Part shown: piece by piece, positions 1 through 8,610 of the stretch
Layout of the letters: every line of letters begins with the position of its first letter
Numbering within the stretch: the first letter of the stretch is position 1
NCBI GenBank assembly: GCA_028692715.1
Contig: JAQUWU010000027.1
Span: forward strand, 1-64,000
From: Paludibacter sp.
GTDB taxonomy: Bacteria > Bacteroidota > Bacteroidia > Bacteroidales > Paludibacteraceae
DNA: 64,000 nt
Direction of reading: 5' to 3'
Translations under genes and position numbers: made by a program
Notes under the pieces: model-generated
Told to the model about the DNA's origin: nothing
Database searches by the model: none
What the model saw: the letters and a program-made list of their open reading frames with translations, nothing else

Positions 1-113
1 CTTTGATAGCATAATATATTTGCAAGATTTATGCATCAAATATACTAAAACTTGCAGATATACACAATGCTTTTAAGATTTATTTTACTGATAATCTTAT
101 GTTTATGGGCTTT

Positions 114-707
114 TTAAGGGTCGACTACATACATTTTGCCATTAGAAGTGTCGGTAAGTAAATAAACTCCCTTCTGATTTTGTAATGCGGTTTTCCATGA
201 TTCTTTTTCTAATACCCGTGACAATTCAGCCCATGATATGTTTACTTTATCATAGCCGGGAAAAATATCGTTATCGAAGGTGTCGGGAAGTATTTGTTCT
301 ATAACACAATCTTCCATCACGCTAAGTGCATTCCTAACCATGTTTTGCGAAGTATTTTTAAAGCGAACTATCAACCGACCAAAGTACTTTTCATATTCCT
401 CTGACACTTCATACTCATAACCCATTCCGTTGAGAATGTTCAAATCTTTAGTCACTTTACCAATATGAAACAACAACCACAAATCATCATTGCTTTTAAT
501 TTTAATTAAACCAATAGCAATTTGTCCCACCTTAAAAGATTTATTTTTATTGTAGTTCCAATATTGGCCATTGAGTAAAATTTCGGATTGATTGTTTTTA
601 AATACTTCAATTGGGTTCCAATTACCATCGAACATTAGATTGAACCGAACTTTTACGTTTTGTAGGTTGGGTAATTGGAGTATGTCGTTAAGCTTGATCG
701 GGTGCAT
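114..707 (-). pseudogene. Truncated GIY-YIG nuclease-domain protein
   Basis: The reading frame encodes 197 residues. Its last 20 or so residues (KGVYLLTDTSNGKMYV) match the opening strand of a GIY-YIG nuclease domain, which normally continues YVGSAYG followed by about 80 residues with the catalytic Arg and Glu. Here the frame runs into VDP and a stop, and the 113 bp to its left encode no continuation in any frame, so the catalytic domain is missing. The first 170 residues look like the N-terminal domain that precedes GIY-YIG in related bacterial proteins. It lies 23 bp downstream of the DUF2971 gene and is probably cotranscribed with it. I read it as a broken gene; a surviving role for the N-terminal domain alone cannot be excluded. 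Confidence 0.65.
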
Positions 708-730
708 AGAATTTAATAACGATTTTTAAA

Positions 731-1507
731 CTATATTCTCACAAGTTTTATTTTGAATTTATTGGGTACTAGATCAACTTTACTAAATCGTATGTTCTTA
801 TACCCTGAGTTTGATACTATTTTTTTTATTTCTTTAATTTCTAATTCAGTTGTTTTGTAGCCAAATATAATTTCTTTTAAGCAATCTTTTTTGAAGAGCT
901 GTGGACCTGATTTTCCAGTAATGACTCTTATCTCTTTCTCATACTTCCAGACCTTAGATTTAGTCAATAACATTCGTTCGGCTAATTTATTCCGTTCTTT
1001 CAAATAATCGAAAGAAGGATAATCAATCGAATACTTAACTGGTAATGCTGTTAAGAAAAGATTTTCATCTTTAGTAATATCAAACTTTAAACATAATCCT
1101 TTATGAGAGTTTGCATAATGAGACCACATTAAAAATATCTTTGGACTTGTAGTAAAACAGCAAACACCAATGTTTGATAATATCCTTTTAAAATATTTCG
1201 TAAAAAAATGTCTAAAGCTATTATTGTCAAGATAGTATTGTTCTATAATATCTTCAATATCTAAATCTGAGTTTCCAACAACCTTCAAGTAATTTAAGTA
1301 GTTCCTAATCGAAATACTATCCCAAACTGTTTTATCATTTAGTTGACAGTCAAATGGGTCATTAAAACTTATAGGCGTAGCAAACCATAACTCTGAGTTG
1401 ATTAACGATTTTAGAAGATTGCTATTTATCGCTGAGTATTTATATACCATTTTAGGTATTTTTTTTTCATCCAACATTTTCCTATGGTGTTTTAATGCTA
1501 GTTCCAT
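731..1507 (-). CDS. DUF2971 domain protein
   Basis: This 258-residue protein has the DUF2971 hallmarks. Near the N-terminus there is YKYSAINS followed by LWFATPISFNDPFDC. The centre has the FLMWSHYANSHKGLCLKFD block, and near the C-terminus come EKEIRVI and KEIIFGYKT. The biochemical function of DUF2971 is not established; members are common in accessory and defence islands. It lies 93 bp downstream of the 69-residue gene and 23 bp upstream of the truncated GIY-YIG gene. A second, only distantly similar DUF2971 gene is at 8611-9441, so the island holds two members. No signal peptide or membrane segment is evident. Confidence 0.75.
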   Translation of the reverse strand: MELALKHHRKMLDEKKIPKMVYKYSAINSNLLKSLINSELWFATPISFNDPFDCQLNDKTVWDSISIRNYLNYLKVVGNSDLDIEDIIEQYYLDNNSFRHFFTKYFKRILSNIGVCCFTTSPKIFLMWSHYANSHKGLCLKFDITKDENLFLTALPVKYSIDYPSFDYLKERNKLAERMLLTKSKVWKYEKEIRVITGKSGPQLFKKDCLKEIIFGYKTTELEIKEIKKIVSNSGYKNIRFSKVDLVPNKFKIKLVRI

Positions 1508-1599
1508 ACTACCTTAATTCTATATAATCAACATTTGTAATTAGTTGTATAATTATAAGAGAAACTACACTGCGTGAAATAAACAAGAGAAAAATGGAA

Positions 1600-1809
1600 C
1601 TATTTTCTGTCTGCAAAATAATCTCGCCAATACTCATTTTCTTTATCAAAAATTTCTTTTTCCTCTTGGGTTAGATTATGTGGATAATCTGCAAACAGGT
1701 TGTATATTTTCACTTTATCAAAGGAGAACATATGTTCGCCTATGTTATCTACATTGTCAACCCAGAAAACTTTATCGGACTTATTGTTTTTGTAAAAATC
1801 GTATTCCAT
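1600..1809 (-). CDS. Small acidic hypothetical protein
   Basis: A 69-residue acidic and aromatic-rich protein with no recognised domain. It starts 21 bp downstream of the stop of the restriction-modification gene, on the same strand, so it is probably cotranscribed. Its position suggests an accessory role such as a modulator of the restriction enzyme, but nothing in the sequence shows this. Coding status rests on spacing and amino-acid composition only. Confidence 0.45.
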   Translation of the reverse strand: MEYDFYKNNKSDKVFWVDNVDNIGEHMFSFDKVKIYNLFADYPHNLTQEEKEIFDKENEYWRDYFADRK

Positions 1810-1830
1810 TAATTTTGGTTTAATCTCCTT

Positions 1831-4800
1831 TTATTCAATTTCTATTTTATCAATCTCTTTCATCAATCTATCTGTCTCGCTCAAAGCCACAATAATTTTC
1901 TGATAATGGAGAATATCTTCAAACTCTAAAATGCGACCCTTTCGATCTTTGAGCCATTTTTGTGCGGGTTGATAGCCACCAATGTAAAACTCCCATGCTG
2001 TCAGAGGTACATCAGCAAAATACTGACTATTGTTGATATATACTGCACCTAAATAATCCGGATAATTAATGTTTCCATTTTCGTCGGGCAATGCTTGTTC
2101 GTAGTTGTACATCTCAAAGCGTGGCTTTTCAACTACATTATTACCATCTATCGGATATTGTGTAATGTACTTTTCAACGGTTGGCGATTCCAATAAATGT
2201 ATTTGTCGGATTTCTCCTCCGAGTTTTACTAATTGCCAAAAGGTTTCCTTGTTGTTGGGATAAGGTACGCGCGGGAAATCTATCTTTAGAAATTCTTTGT
2301 ATTTTTCGCGGTAAGTTGGCGAATGCAAAACGGCATAGATATAATCCAATATGTCGATTGGGGCAAATGTATTTTCTTTTGTTTCCTTCTCGTTTGTAAA
2401 CTCTAAACCTAATTTCTCAGCTATCTGATTGACAATTTCTAAGTTTAAGTTTGGTGTTCTTTCGGTTGATTGGTCAATGGTTTGTTGGGCATTGCTTTCT
2501 ATGCTTAGATAAAGTGGAAAATGGTAAGTAGCCTCTTTTGTCTGTAGGGAAACGGAACACTTATCACTTAATGTATTGGTAATAAAAATATGTTGAAAGT
2601 CAAAAGTGCTTTGTTGCTTACAAATCAATAACCCCAAATTATCCTTAGAAAGCATATGTTTCATAATTTCATTCCTTGGATATGATAAAATGCCTTTTGA
2701 TTTTGAAGAGTAGATTATGAAGCGTTTGTCAAATGGTCGATAATCTATTCTTTCAATTTTTGCATTCTCTAGTTCTTTTTTTGCATTAGAATATGTCCAG
2801 TCTCTGCTGTCTGTTTTCTCATTATACTTGTTTCTAAACGAGTTCTCATCTAATAAATTAAAGTCTTTAACAACAGTTTCAAGCTCATGTTTATGTTGTT
2901 GAACTACTAACCCATCTCTCGCAGTAACAATACCACATGCATTATATCTAAAAAGACTATCTATCTTAAATCCCAATTCATAAGACTTTATTTCAGAGAA
3001 ATCTTTTTTAGAGAAGAAATAGTTTGGCGAACTATAATTAAGAGTATGCCAATCAATAGTTTTTATTGTATTTTGATTTAATCTCTCATACTTTACGTCT
3101 CTTTTTCCAAATAAATCAAAATGAAGAATTTGCCCTAATTCATTTTTTCTTTTCGAACCTGTCTTGACAAAGATATTAATTGAAACACCCTGCATAATGT
3201 CAAATACATTTTCATCTGCTGAACCGTCAGGGCAAGTCTCTTGTTTCTTAGAGTTTCCATGCAAATCAAGAATGTATATTTTGTCAAAACTCTCTAACAA
3301 ATTTTTTCGCATCTGACGATGAATAATACCATCAATAAAGCTATTGTTAGAAATGTATGCTAATACACCAGTTCCGTTTTTATCAATAAAATGCTGACCG
3401 AACCGAATAAACTTAATATAATCATCTGAAAGAGGTTGAATGTTTCTCTCTTTCATATCTTTCTTATAGTCAGCTGTGAGTGTTTCAATCCATTCACTCT
3501 TGTTGCTACTGCTTACACTATACGGAGGATTTCCAATAATACACATTACGGGCGTATCACGTTTTACGCGATTTGCTTCGTTTGCTTCGGAACTTAACCA
3601 ATTGGCAAAGAGTGTTCCTGTATCGGGATGATGTTCTTCGAGACTGTTGGTCAGGAACACACGGAAACGCTGTTCTTTGGTGGGTTTAAAGCCTGTTTCC
3701 TTCAATAGTAAATCGAGTTTAAGGTGTGCCATAGCGTAACTTGCCATTAGCAACTCAAATCCGTTGAGGCGTGGAATTAAATGGCTTTCGACATAATTGC
3801 TCCAAATGCCTTGTTGTCCTTCGAACTTCTTATGAATGTGTTTAATGACTTCGGCAAGAAAAGTGGCTGTTCCTGTGGCCGGGTCGAGAATTTGTACGCG
3901 ATGGACTTCCTGTTCGATTTGTTTGTATCCTGTTGCCGAACGCTTGTCGGGCGTTTGGGTGTCGAGCATAATTTTGGTTTTCGAGGTGTCGGCTAATCCC
4001 ATCGGCATATCGAATTCGGTTTTCAGAATATCGTCGACAGCCCGCACAATAAAGTTTACCACAGGTGCGGGAGTGTACCAAACGCCACGTGCTTTGCGGA
4101 GCTTGGGATCGTATTCGCTGAGGAAGTCTTCGTAAAAATGGATAATAGGGTCTTCCATTTTTGTGCTTTTGCCGTAGTTTTTGAGCATTTGCTCTACGTT
4201 GCAGGCAAGGAAAATGTTTACAAGGTCATCGACAATCCATTTGATACGGTCGTCCACATCTATACCCGCTATGTAACCAAAGAGTTTGCGCAGAAAAGGA
4301 TTTGATTTTGGGATCAACTCGGCTGCTTCCTGTCGGCTGAAAGTGGGTAAGGTGGCATCGTGAAGTCGTGCAGCAAACATTCCGTAAGCAATGGTTTGTG
4401 CATAGACATCGGCAAAACCTTTGGGCGTAATGTCGTGGATAAGGATTTCTTTGAAAGCATTCATCTGGTCTTTCAACGTACTGTCTTCCTGATTTTCTTC
4501 GTCGTTTGTCAACGCTTTTTCGATAACGCCTGAAAGATTGCGGGCTTTTCCTGCCATCATTTCAGCTAATTTCTTCGAACTCTTTATCGTCTGCCCAATG
4601 TAGGTGCAGAAGTCTTTTATAAAGTTCTCGAAAGTTTCAAAGTTTTCGGGTAAAGGTTTAATGCCTTTGTCGGTGATTTCGCCAATGGAGATTTTAGTCA
4701 CAAACTCTCCGTAACGATAAAGATAAAAGTTGAGATAATCAGTAAATATGAGGTTGTCGAGCGAAGCTTTGTAACGGTCGAACTGTTCTTTGTTTCCTGT

Positions 4801-5046
4801 TTTCTTTGCGCCTTCAAGGTCACGGTCACCAATATCTTTCGCTTCGATATAGCCCACGGGAATGTCTTTCTTAGTGAGAATGTAGTCGGGAGCGCCGCAG
4901 GTTTGTCGTTTTGGTTCGTTGGTTGCGCGGATTGTCGGGACTAATGATTCGATAAGTTGTTGTAAGTCTCCGCGAAAAGTATGCTCAGTTGCGTTTCCAA
5001 GTTTGTAACGTTGGTTTATGTTGTCGAGATATTGGGAAGTTGTCAT
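1831..5046 (-). CDS. Fused type II restriction-modification enzyme (N6-adenine methylase plus nuclease)
   Basis: This is a single-chain restriction-modification protein of 1071 residues. The N-terminus carries a PD-(D/E)XK-type nuclease: PD at residues 53-54 and EAK at 68-70. A helical region follows, then the N6-adenine methyltransferase: YTP near 325, SAM motif I ILDPATGTATFL at 386-397, and catalytic NPPY at 506-509. The remaining 550 or so residues would contain target recognition. There is no helicase, so it is shorter than the LlaGI-like type ISP enzymes and fits the single-chain type IIG/IIL layout. Restriction and modification share one recognition domain, so no separate methylase is needed and none is present. 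The gene follows the attC-like repeat at 5112-5249. All motifs are intact. Specificity cannot be read from sequence. Confidence 0.88.
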   Translation of the reverse strand: MTTSQYLDNINQRYKLGNATEHTFRGDLQQLIESLVPTIRATNEPKRQTCGAPDYILTKKDIPVGYIEAKDIGDRDLEGAKKTGNKEQFDRYKASLDNLIFTDYLNFYLYRYGEFVTKISIGEITDKGIKPLPENFETFENFIKDFCTYIGQTIKSSKKLAEMMAGKARNLSGVIEKALTNDEENQEDSTLKDQMNAFKEILIHDITPKGFADVYAQTIAYGMFAARLHDATLPTFSRQEAAELIPKSNPFLRKLFGYIAGIDVDDRIKWIVDDLVNIFLACNVEQMLKNYGKSTKMEDPIIHFYEDFLSEYDPKLRKARGVWYTPAPVVNFIVRAVDDILKTEFDMPMGLADTSKTKIMLDTQTPDKRSATGYKQIEQEVHRVQILDPATGTATFLAEVIKHIHKKFEGQQGIWSNYVESHLIPRLNGFELLMASYAMAHLKLDLLLKETGFKPTKEQRFRVFLTNSLEEHHPDTGTLFANWLSSEANEANRVKRDTPVMCIIGNPPYSVSSSNKSEWIETLTADYKKDMKERNIQPLSDDYIKFIRFGQHFIDKNGTGVLAYISNNSFIDGIIHRQMRKNLLESFDKIYILDLHGNSKKQETCPDGSADENVFDIMQGVSINIFVKTGSKRKNELGQILHFDLFGKRDVKYERLNQNTIKTIDWHTLNYSSPNYFFSKKDFSEIKSYELGFKIDSLFRYNACGIVTARDGLVVQQHKHELETVVKDFNLLDENSFRNKYNEKTDSRDWTYSNAKKELENAKIERIDYRPFDKRFIIYSSKSKGILSYPRNEIMKHMLSKDNLGLLICKQQSTFDFQHIFITNTLSDKCSVSLQTKEATYHFPLYLSIESNAQQTIDQSTERTPNLNLEIVNQIAEKLGLEFTNEKETKENTFAPIDILDYIYAVLHSPTYREKYKEFLKIDFPRVPYPNNKETFWQLVKLGGEIRQIHLLESPTVEKYITQYPIDGNNVVEKPRFEMYNYEQALPDENGNINYPDYLGAVYINNSQYFADVPLTAWEFYIGGYQPAQKWLKDRKGRILEFEDILHYQKIIVALSETDRLMKEIDKIEIE

Positions 5047-5111
5047 ATGTTGCTGTTATAAATTCAGATTTGTCTCCTCAAAGATACGGTTTTTTCTTTT
5101 TTTTACGGATT

Positions 5112-5249
5112 GCACCCAACGACCAAGGCTATGGGCTTGGGCGGCCTGCGGGCGAATTTCCTGTCGCTATGGCGACAAAGGAAATGCGGGCGCAAAGACT
5201 GCCAGAAGCTCATTAGCCGCCCAAAGCACATAGGCGTGTGTTAGGGGCT
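5112..5249 (-). repeat. attC-like GC-rich palindrome, copy 1
   Basis: An imperfect inverted repeat of about 138 bp, far richer in G and C than its surroundings. Read on the minus strand it opens with CCCTAAC and ACACGCCTATGTG, and closes with CATAGCC and GTTGGGT. The centre pairs CTGTCGC with GCGACA next to TTTCCT/AGGAAA. The closing box fits the integron R' consensus GTTRRRY. Two similar copies lie at 5992-6134 and 8460-8591, each between genes. It separates the restriction-modification gene from the YcxB-like gene. Confidence 0.7.
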
Positions 5250-5265
5250 GGACATTTTGTATACA

Positions 5266-5766
5266 TCATTTTTTCAATTTGTTTTTAAGTTCGCTGTGAG
5301 AATTCACAATATCCTTAAATAATTGAAGTTCTTCGTTCTTAAAGTCTCGCTTTGGAAGAACATTAGCACTTTGTCGGTTTTGCCAAATCAATACCCAGTC
5401 TTTATTTTCAGTCACACTATAAATTTTGTCCCATGTCAATCTTGAATTGAATGATTCTCCAGTCACTAGAATGCTTTCATAGTCAAATTCATAGATTATT
5501 GTCTCGCTGATTCGACCATTTGACATATAATTTTTTTTCGTAATAAAATAAAGTATAATAGGCTGTCCAACAGAAATAAAAAATCCGAAGAATAATAAGA
5601 ACAATGGGAATTCTGTCTCGTAATTATTTGAAAAGGGAACAAGTAATAATATCATGAGTCCAAAAACTGTCATTAATTTCACAGATAACTTTCTATATGT
5701 TAGATGATAGCTAACTTTAATGAAGTCGTTAAAGCTTAGTTTCGTTGTTAAAGTAATTTTGTCCAT
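5266..5766 (-). CDS. YcxB-like membrane protein
   Basis: The protein has 166 residues. Two adjacent hydrophobic segments (about residues 33-47 and 53-75) are followed by a C-terminal cytoplasmic domain, IYEFDYESILVTGE ... RLTWDKIYSVTENKDWVLIW, ending in PKRDF. This matches the YcxB-like family, whose function is unknown. The gene is alone between two attC-like palindromes (5112-5249 and 5992-6134), exactly the layout of a single-gene cassette. It could encode an immunity or stress membrane protein, but that is speculation. Confidence 0.6.
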   Translation of the reverse strand: MDKITLTTKLSFNDFIKVSYHLTYRKLSVKLMTVFGLMILLLVPFSNNYETEFPLFLLFFGFFISVGQPIILYFITKKNYMSNGRISETIIYEFDYESILVTGESFNSRLTWDKIYSVTENKDWVLIWQNRQSANVLPKRDFKNEELQLFKDIVNSHSELKNKLKK

Positions 5767-5991
5767 TTGTTTATTGTTTTTTCTGTTTATTCACTAAATA
5801 CTTAGGTTGCCGTTTTCGTACATCTACATTATAATCATTAATGTCTTATTTATATTGTCAAATTAAAATTCTATTTACGTTGTTTCTTTTTGTTTTTTGG
5901 CTTCTGACTAACGACAACATAAGTCTTTGATTCCCAGTAATCACTTTTTGGTCGTTATCTTCGTAACTTTAAGGGATTTTTTCCTTTTTCC

Positions 5992-6134
5992 GGATTGAGG
6001 GTGACGACCGAGGCTATGGGCACGGGCGGTTTGCGGGCGTATTCGCTGTCGCACAGCGACAAAGTGAATGCGGGCGCAAAACCCGCAAAGTGCACGTCAG
6101 CCAGCCTGTGACCATAGGCGTGTGTTATGCGGTC
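5992..6134 (-). repeat. attC-like GC-rich palindrome, copy 2
   Basis: About 143 bp with the same architecture as copy 1: minus-strand GCATAACACACGCCTATGG at one end, CCCATAGCCTCGGTCG then GTCACCC at the other, and a central TCGCTGTCG/GCGACA hairpin. The terminal GTCACCC departs from GTTRRRY at its third base, so this copy may be degraded. It separates the YcxB-like gene from the FtsZ-like gene. The 210 bp between it and the FtsZ-like stop hold no obvious gene. Confidence 0.7.
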
Positions 6135-6350
6135 GTAGTTTTGTCGTTTTATTGTTTAATTTTCAGCCGTTTAAATGTAAATGATTTCGCAAACCACTGT
6201 CTCAACTCTCAAAATACATTTTCAGCTTGAAAACGAGTAGAACTGTCGAAAAGCTAAAATCAATTTCTTGTCTTAAAGTCGAACCGCACAAAAACTGTCG
6301 CAAATTAATAGTAAAAAAGTCACAATGCTAAATTGCTCATTTTATTTATG

Positions 6351-7268
6351 TTATTGTTTCGCTCCCGCAATTACGACAACCTCTACTTTCTCGTCTAAAT
6401 TGTTATCAAAACAAGCACTCCAAGTTAATATGATATTGGGTCTTAAACTATCTACAAATAAATGTATTTGTTCAATTTCTTCCATTCTAAGTTGATAGTC
6501 TTGAGAACAATGTATCATGATATAAAAGTTATCTATAGTTGCCAAATCTATTTTGTCAAATAAAGGGAATTTACAGGCAATGTCAATTGCCTGTTTAATT
6601 CTATTTTCTCCTTCTGAAATTCCACTACCTATAACTAACTGTCTCAGATATTTAAGATTAGTAAAGAAATCACTAAAATCAGTACTAATATAACTATGCC
6701 ATGGCAATGATTTTTCAATGTCCGTCAGCAAATCAAACTGAATATTATTCAATTTATCGTATGCATCAAATGGCTTCGTTTCTGGATATTGTTGTAGTAT
6801 TAATTGACTATTGAGCTCAATAACAGCATTATTCAAACACTTGATTTGTTCTATACCTTTTTTTGCTTTTTCAATTTTAGCAACACCTTCAAAAGTATAA
6901 GGAATAGTTAAGATACAAATAGTAAAGATATTCTGCTTATTTATCGTTTCTATAATTTCATGCAATAAATTTTCACCAATATCGCCACCCATTCCGGCAA
7001 ACACAAATAGTATAGTTGCTAATTGAGTGTATTCTTTTAGTTCAATTTTGTTGTCTTCAGAGAGTGAGTGTGTGTTTTTAATATGTATTTGGTGATTTGC
7101 CCGAGATTCTCTTAAAAGAGTATCATCTGTATCACAAATTAGATATTTAGCATGTGCGATACCTTTCTCATGCATCATGTTTACAGATTCTATTCCACCT
7201 TTACCAACACCAATAACAAAAATGTTCAGTGTCTTTTTTTCGTAAAGCCATTCTATCTCATTATTCAT
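6351..7268 (-). CDS. Divergent FtsZ/tubulin-like GTPase
   Basis: The 305-residue protein shows the FtsZ order of motifs in degenerate form. The N-terminal NIFVIGVGKGGIESVNMM (residues 15-32) matches the FtsZ glycine-rich strand. AGMGGDIGEN (91-100) takes the place of the GTP-binding loop GGGTGTG. IPYTFEG ... KAKKGIEQIK matches the region after it. ISTDFSDF (194-201) matches the T7 catalytic loop, retaining both acidic positions, and SEGENRIKQAIDIACKFPL matches the FtsZ GENR segment. There is no long linker or FtsA/ZipA-binding C-terminal peptide. The altered G-loop, small size and island location argue that this is not the housekeeping division FtsZ. It may form a filament in a defence or plasmid-type system. 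Homology is well supported; function is unknown. Confidence 0.7.
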   Translation of the reverse strand: MNNEIEWLYEKKTLNIFVIGVGKGGIESVNMMHEKGIAHAKYLICDTDDTLLRESRANHQIHIKNTHSLSEDNKIELKEYTQLATILFVFAGMGGDIGENLLHEIIETINKQNIFTICILTIPYTFEGVAKIEKAKKGIEQIKCLNNAVIELNSQLILQQYPETKPFDAYDKLNNIQFDLLTDIEKSLPWHSYISTDFSDFFTNLKYLRQLVIGSGISEGENRIKQAIDIACKFPLFDKIDLATIDNFYIMIHCSQDYQLRMEEIEQIHLFVDSLRPNIILTWSACFDNNLDEKVEVVVIAGAKQ

Positions 7269-7340
7269 TATTGTATTTTTATTAGATAAGTTGATTCCTT
7301 TTCAATTGATTGAATTTAAAGACTCTCTCAAACTATAGTT

Positions 7341-8033
7341 TTACTTACTTTTCCAATTTCGAACAATATTCACAATATCCATAACATATTCTTTGTCACT
7401 AAATCCTGCTCCTCGAACGGCTGGGTGCCAAGTATGAATGTATAATTTGTCGCCTGTATCGTAAAAAGCATTTCCATATTCCGTATTTTGTTTTTCGGCT
7501 GTTTCTAATCCGTCAAAATCAGATTTATAAAAATACTGCAATGTGTTTCCAAAAATTACAACATTGGGATTATATGTTTCAATTTGTTGTTTTAGCAATT
7601 CTTGATTGTCGTAATAGGCCTGTTGTATTTCATTGTTTTCAGAAATGCTGCCTCCTGGGATTTTTTTGATATTGACTATTGCAATTTCTTGTAATGGCAC
7701 AAAAGATTTTTCGTTATTTGCATCTGGAATTTCATGCCATTCACAATCTCTCAAAATTCCGTAAGTTGTATAAATAATTCTTTTCAAAGTAGGAATACTT
7801 TTCCCACACCGATACAGCCATTCTTTATCTTTGAATTTTTCGAGGTAACTCCAAGAGTCTGTTTCTGAGTTTGCTTCTTTCAATACCCATAATATGCGAT
7901 ATTTTGCATTAAGATATTTTTCGAGATCAATTATACCGTCAATGACATAATGACTATCGTTATCCAATCCGATTTTCTCAATTTGTTCAGTAATTATATT
8001 GCAATTGTTTTTTAATGTATCTAATGATTTCAT
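7341..8033 (-). CDS. Uracil-DNA-glycosylase-fold protein
   Basis: A 230-residue protein whose C-terminal third carries WHPAVRG (about residues 202-208), like the HP motif of the uracil-DNA-glycosylase superfamily. Before it comes NPNVVIFGNTLQYF, and the N-terminal ILWVLKEAN strand resembles the GxxPG-equivalent strand. The canonical water-activating GEAPG/GQDPY motif is not clear, so activity on uracil DNA is uncertain. It lies 72 bp upstream of the FtsZ-like gene on the same strand, and the two are probably expressed together. Fold assignment is moderately confident; substrate is not. Confidence 0.5.
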   Translation of the reverse strand: MKSLDTLKNNCNIITEQIEKIGLDNDSHYVIDGIIDLEKYLNAKYRILWVLKEANSETDSWSYLEKFKDKEWLYRCGKSIPTLKRIIYTTYGILRDCEWHEIPDANNEKSFVPLQEIAIVNIKKIPGGSISENNEIQQAYYDNQELLKQQIETYNPNVVIFGNTLQYFYKSDFDGLETAEKQNTEYGNAFYDTGDKLYIHTWHPAVRGAGFSDKEYVMDIVNIVRNWKSK

Positions 8034-8059
8034 TGATTTGTTTTTTTACAAGCACTAAA

Positions 8060-8083
8060 GGGCAGAAGATTATTCCTCTGCCC
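8060..8083 (-). terminator. Hairpin between the 72-residue and UDG-like genes
   Basis: GGGCAGA and TCTGCCC form a stem with a 10-base loop, between the stop at 8093 and the start at 8033. On the minus strand it is followed by only a short T run, so it may be a weak terminator or an attenuator that reduces expression of the downstream genes. Confidence 0.5.
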
Positions 8084-8092
8084 AAGTAAATA

Positions 8093-8311
8093 CTAGAGTT
8101 TTGTAACTTCTAAATAATTGTTTGAAATATATACATTGTCTATACTTACTCCGTATTTCCTTAAAAATGCATCAGCAATCTCTTGTTTTCCTGCACTCAA
8201 TAAGTTCGGTGCACTTGTTTGTTTAGACAAAATTTCAACTTGAATTCCTTTTTCAAAACGAGTTCCTTTGTGATTGAACGTGTTTTTGAGTTTTACACTA
8301 AATTGTGCCAT
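8093..8311 (-). CDS. Small hypothetical protein (DUF6140-like)
   Basis: A 72-residue protein with MAQFSVKLKNTF at the start, EKGIQVEILS in the middle and a VDAF-like ADAFLRKYG stretch. This pattern resembles small Bacteroidota proteins annotated DUF6140, whose function is unknown; the match is from memory and tentative. It is the first gene of the block between attC-like copies 2 and 3. Confidence 0.45.
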   Translation of the reverse strand: MAQFSVKLKNTFNHKGTRFEKGIQVEILSKQTSAPNLLSAGKQEIADAFLRKYGVSIDNVYISNNYLEVTKL

Positions 8312-8459
8312 AATAATTATTTTAAAATTTTCGCCTACTGTTATTGGGTTATCAGCTTCTCCCGTATTCTGCTTGATTAGATTACTGTTATCTTAATTCA
8401 AATAATACTACACCAACATTTCAATTATTTTTGAGTCGTACCCTTTTTTTTACCATGCC

Positions 8460-8591
8460 GCATAACGACTGAGGCTATGGGTTTTTGGCGGTCTGCGGGC
8501 GATTTCCTGTCGTGGAACGACAAAGGAAATGCGGGCGCAAAGACTGCTAAAAGCACGTCAACCAGCCAAAACACATAGGCGTGTGTTATGC
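8460..8591 (-). repeat. attC-like GC-rich palindrome, copy 3
   Basis: The best-preserved copy, 132 bp. Its ends are perfect complements: GCATAAC at 8460-8466 and GTTATGC at 8585-8591. Inside, GGCTATGGG pairs with CACATAGGC, TTTTGGC with GCCAAAA, and the tip is TTTCCTGTCG against CGACAAAGGAAA with a 5-base loop. One arm carries about 15 extra unpaired bases, as attC sites do. It separates the DUF2971 gene at 8611 from the 72-residue gene. Confidence 0.75.
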
Positions 8592-8610
8592 CCTCGTTCT
8601 TTTTTTTCTG

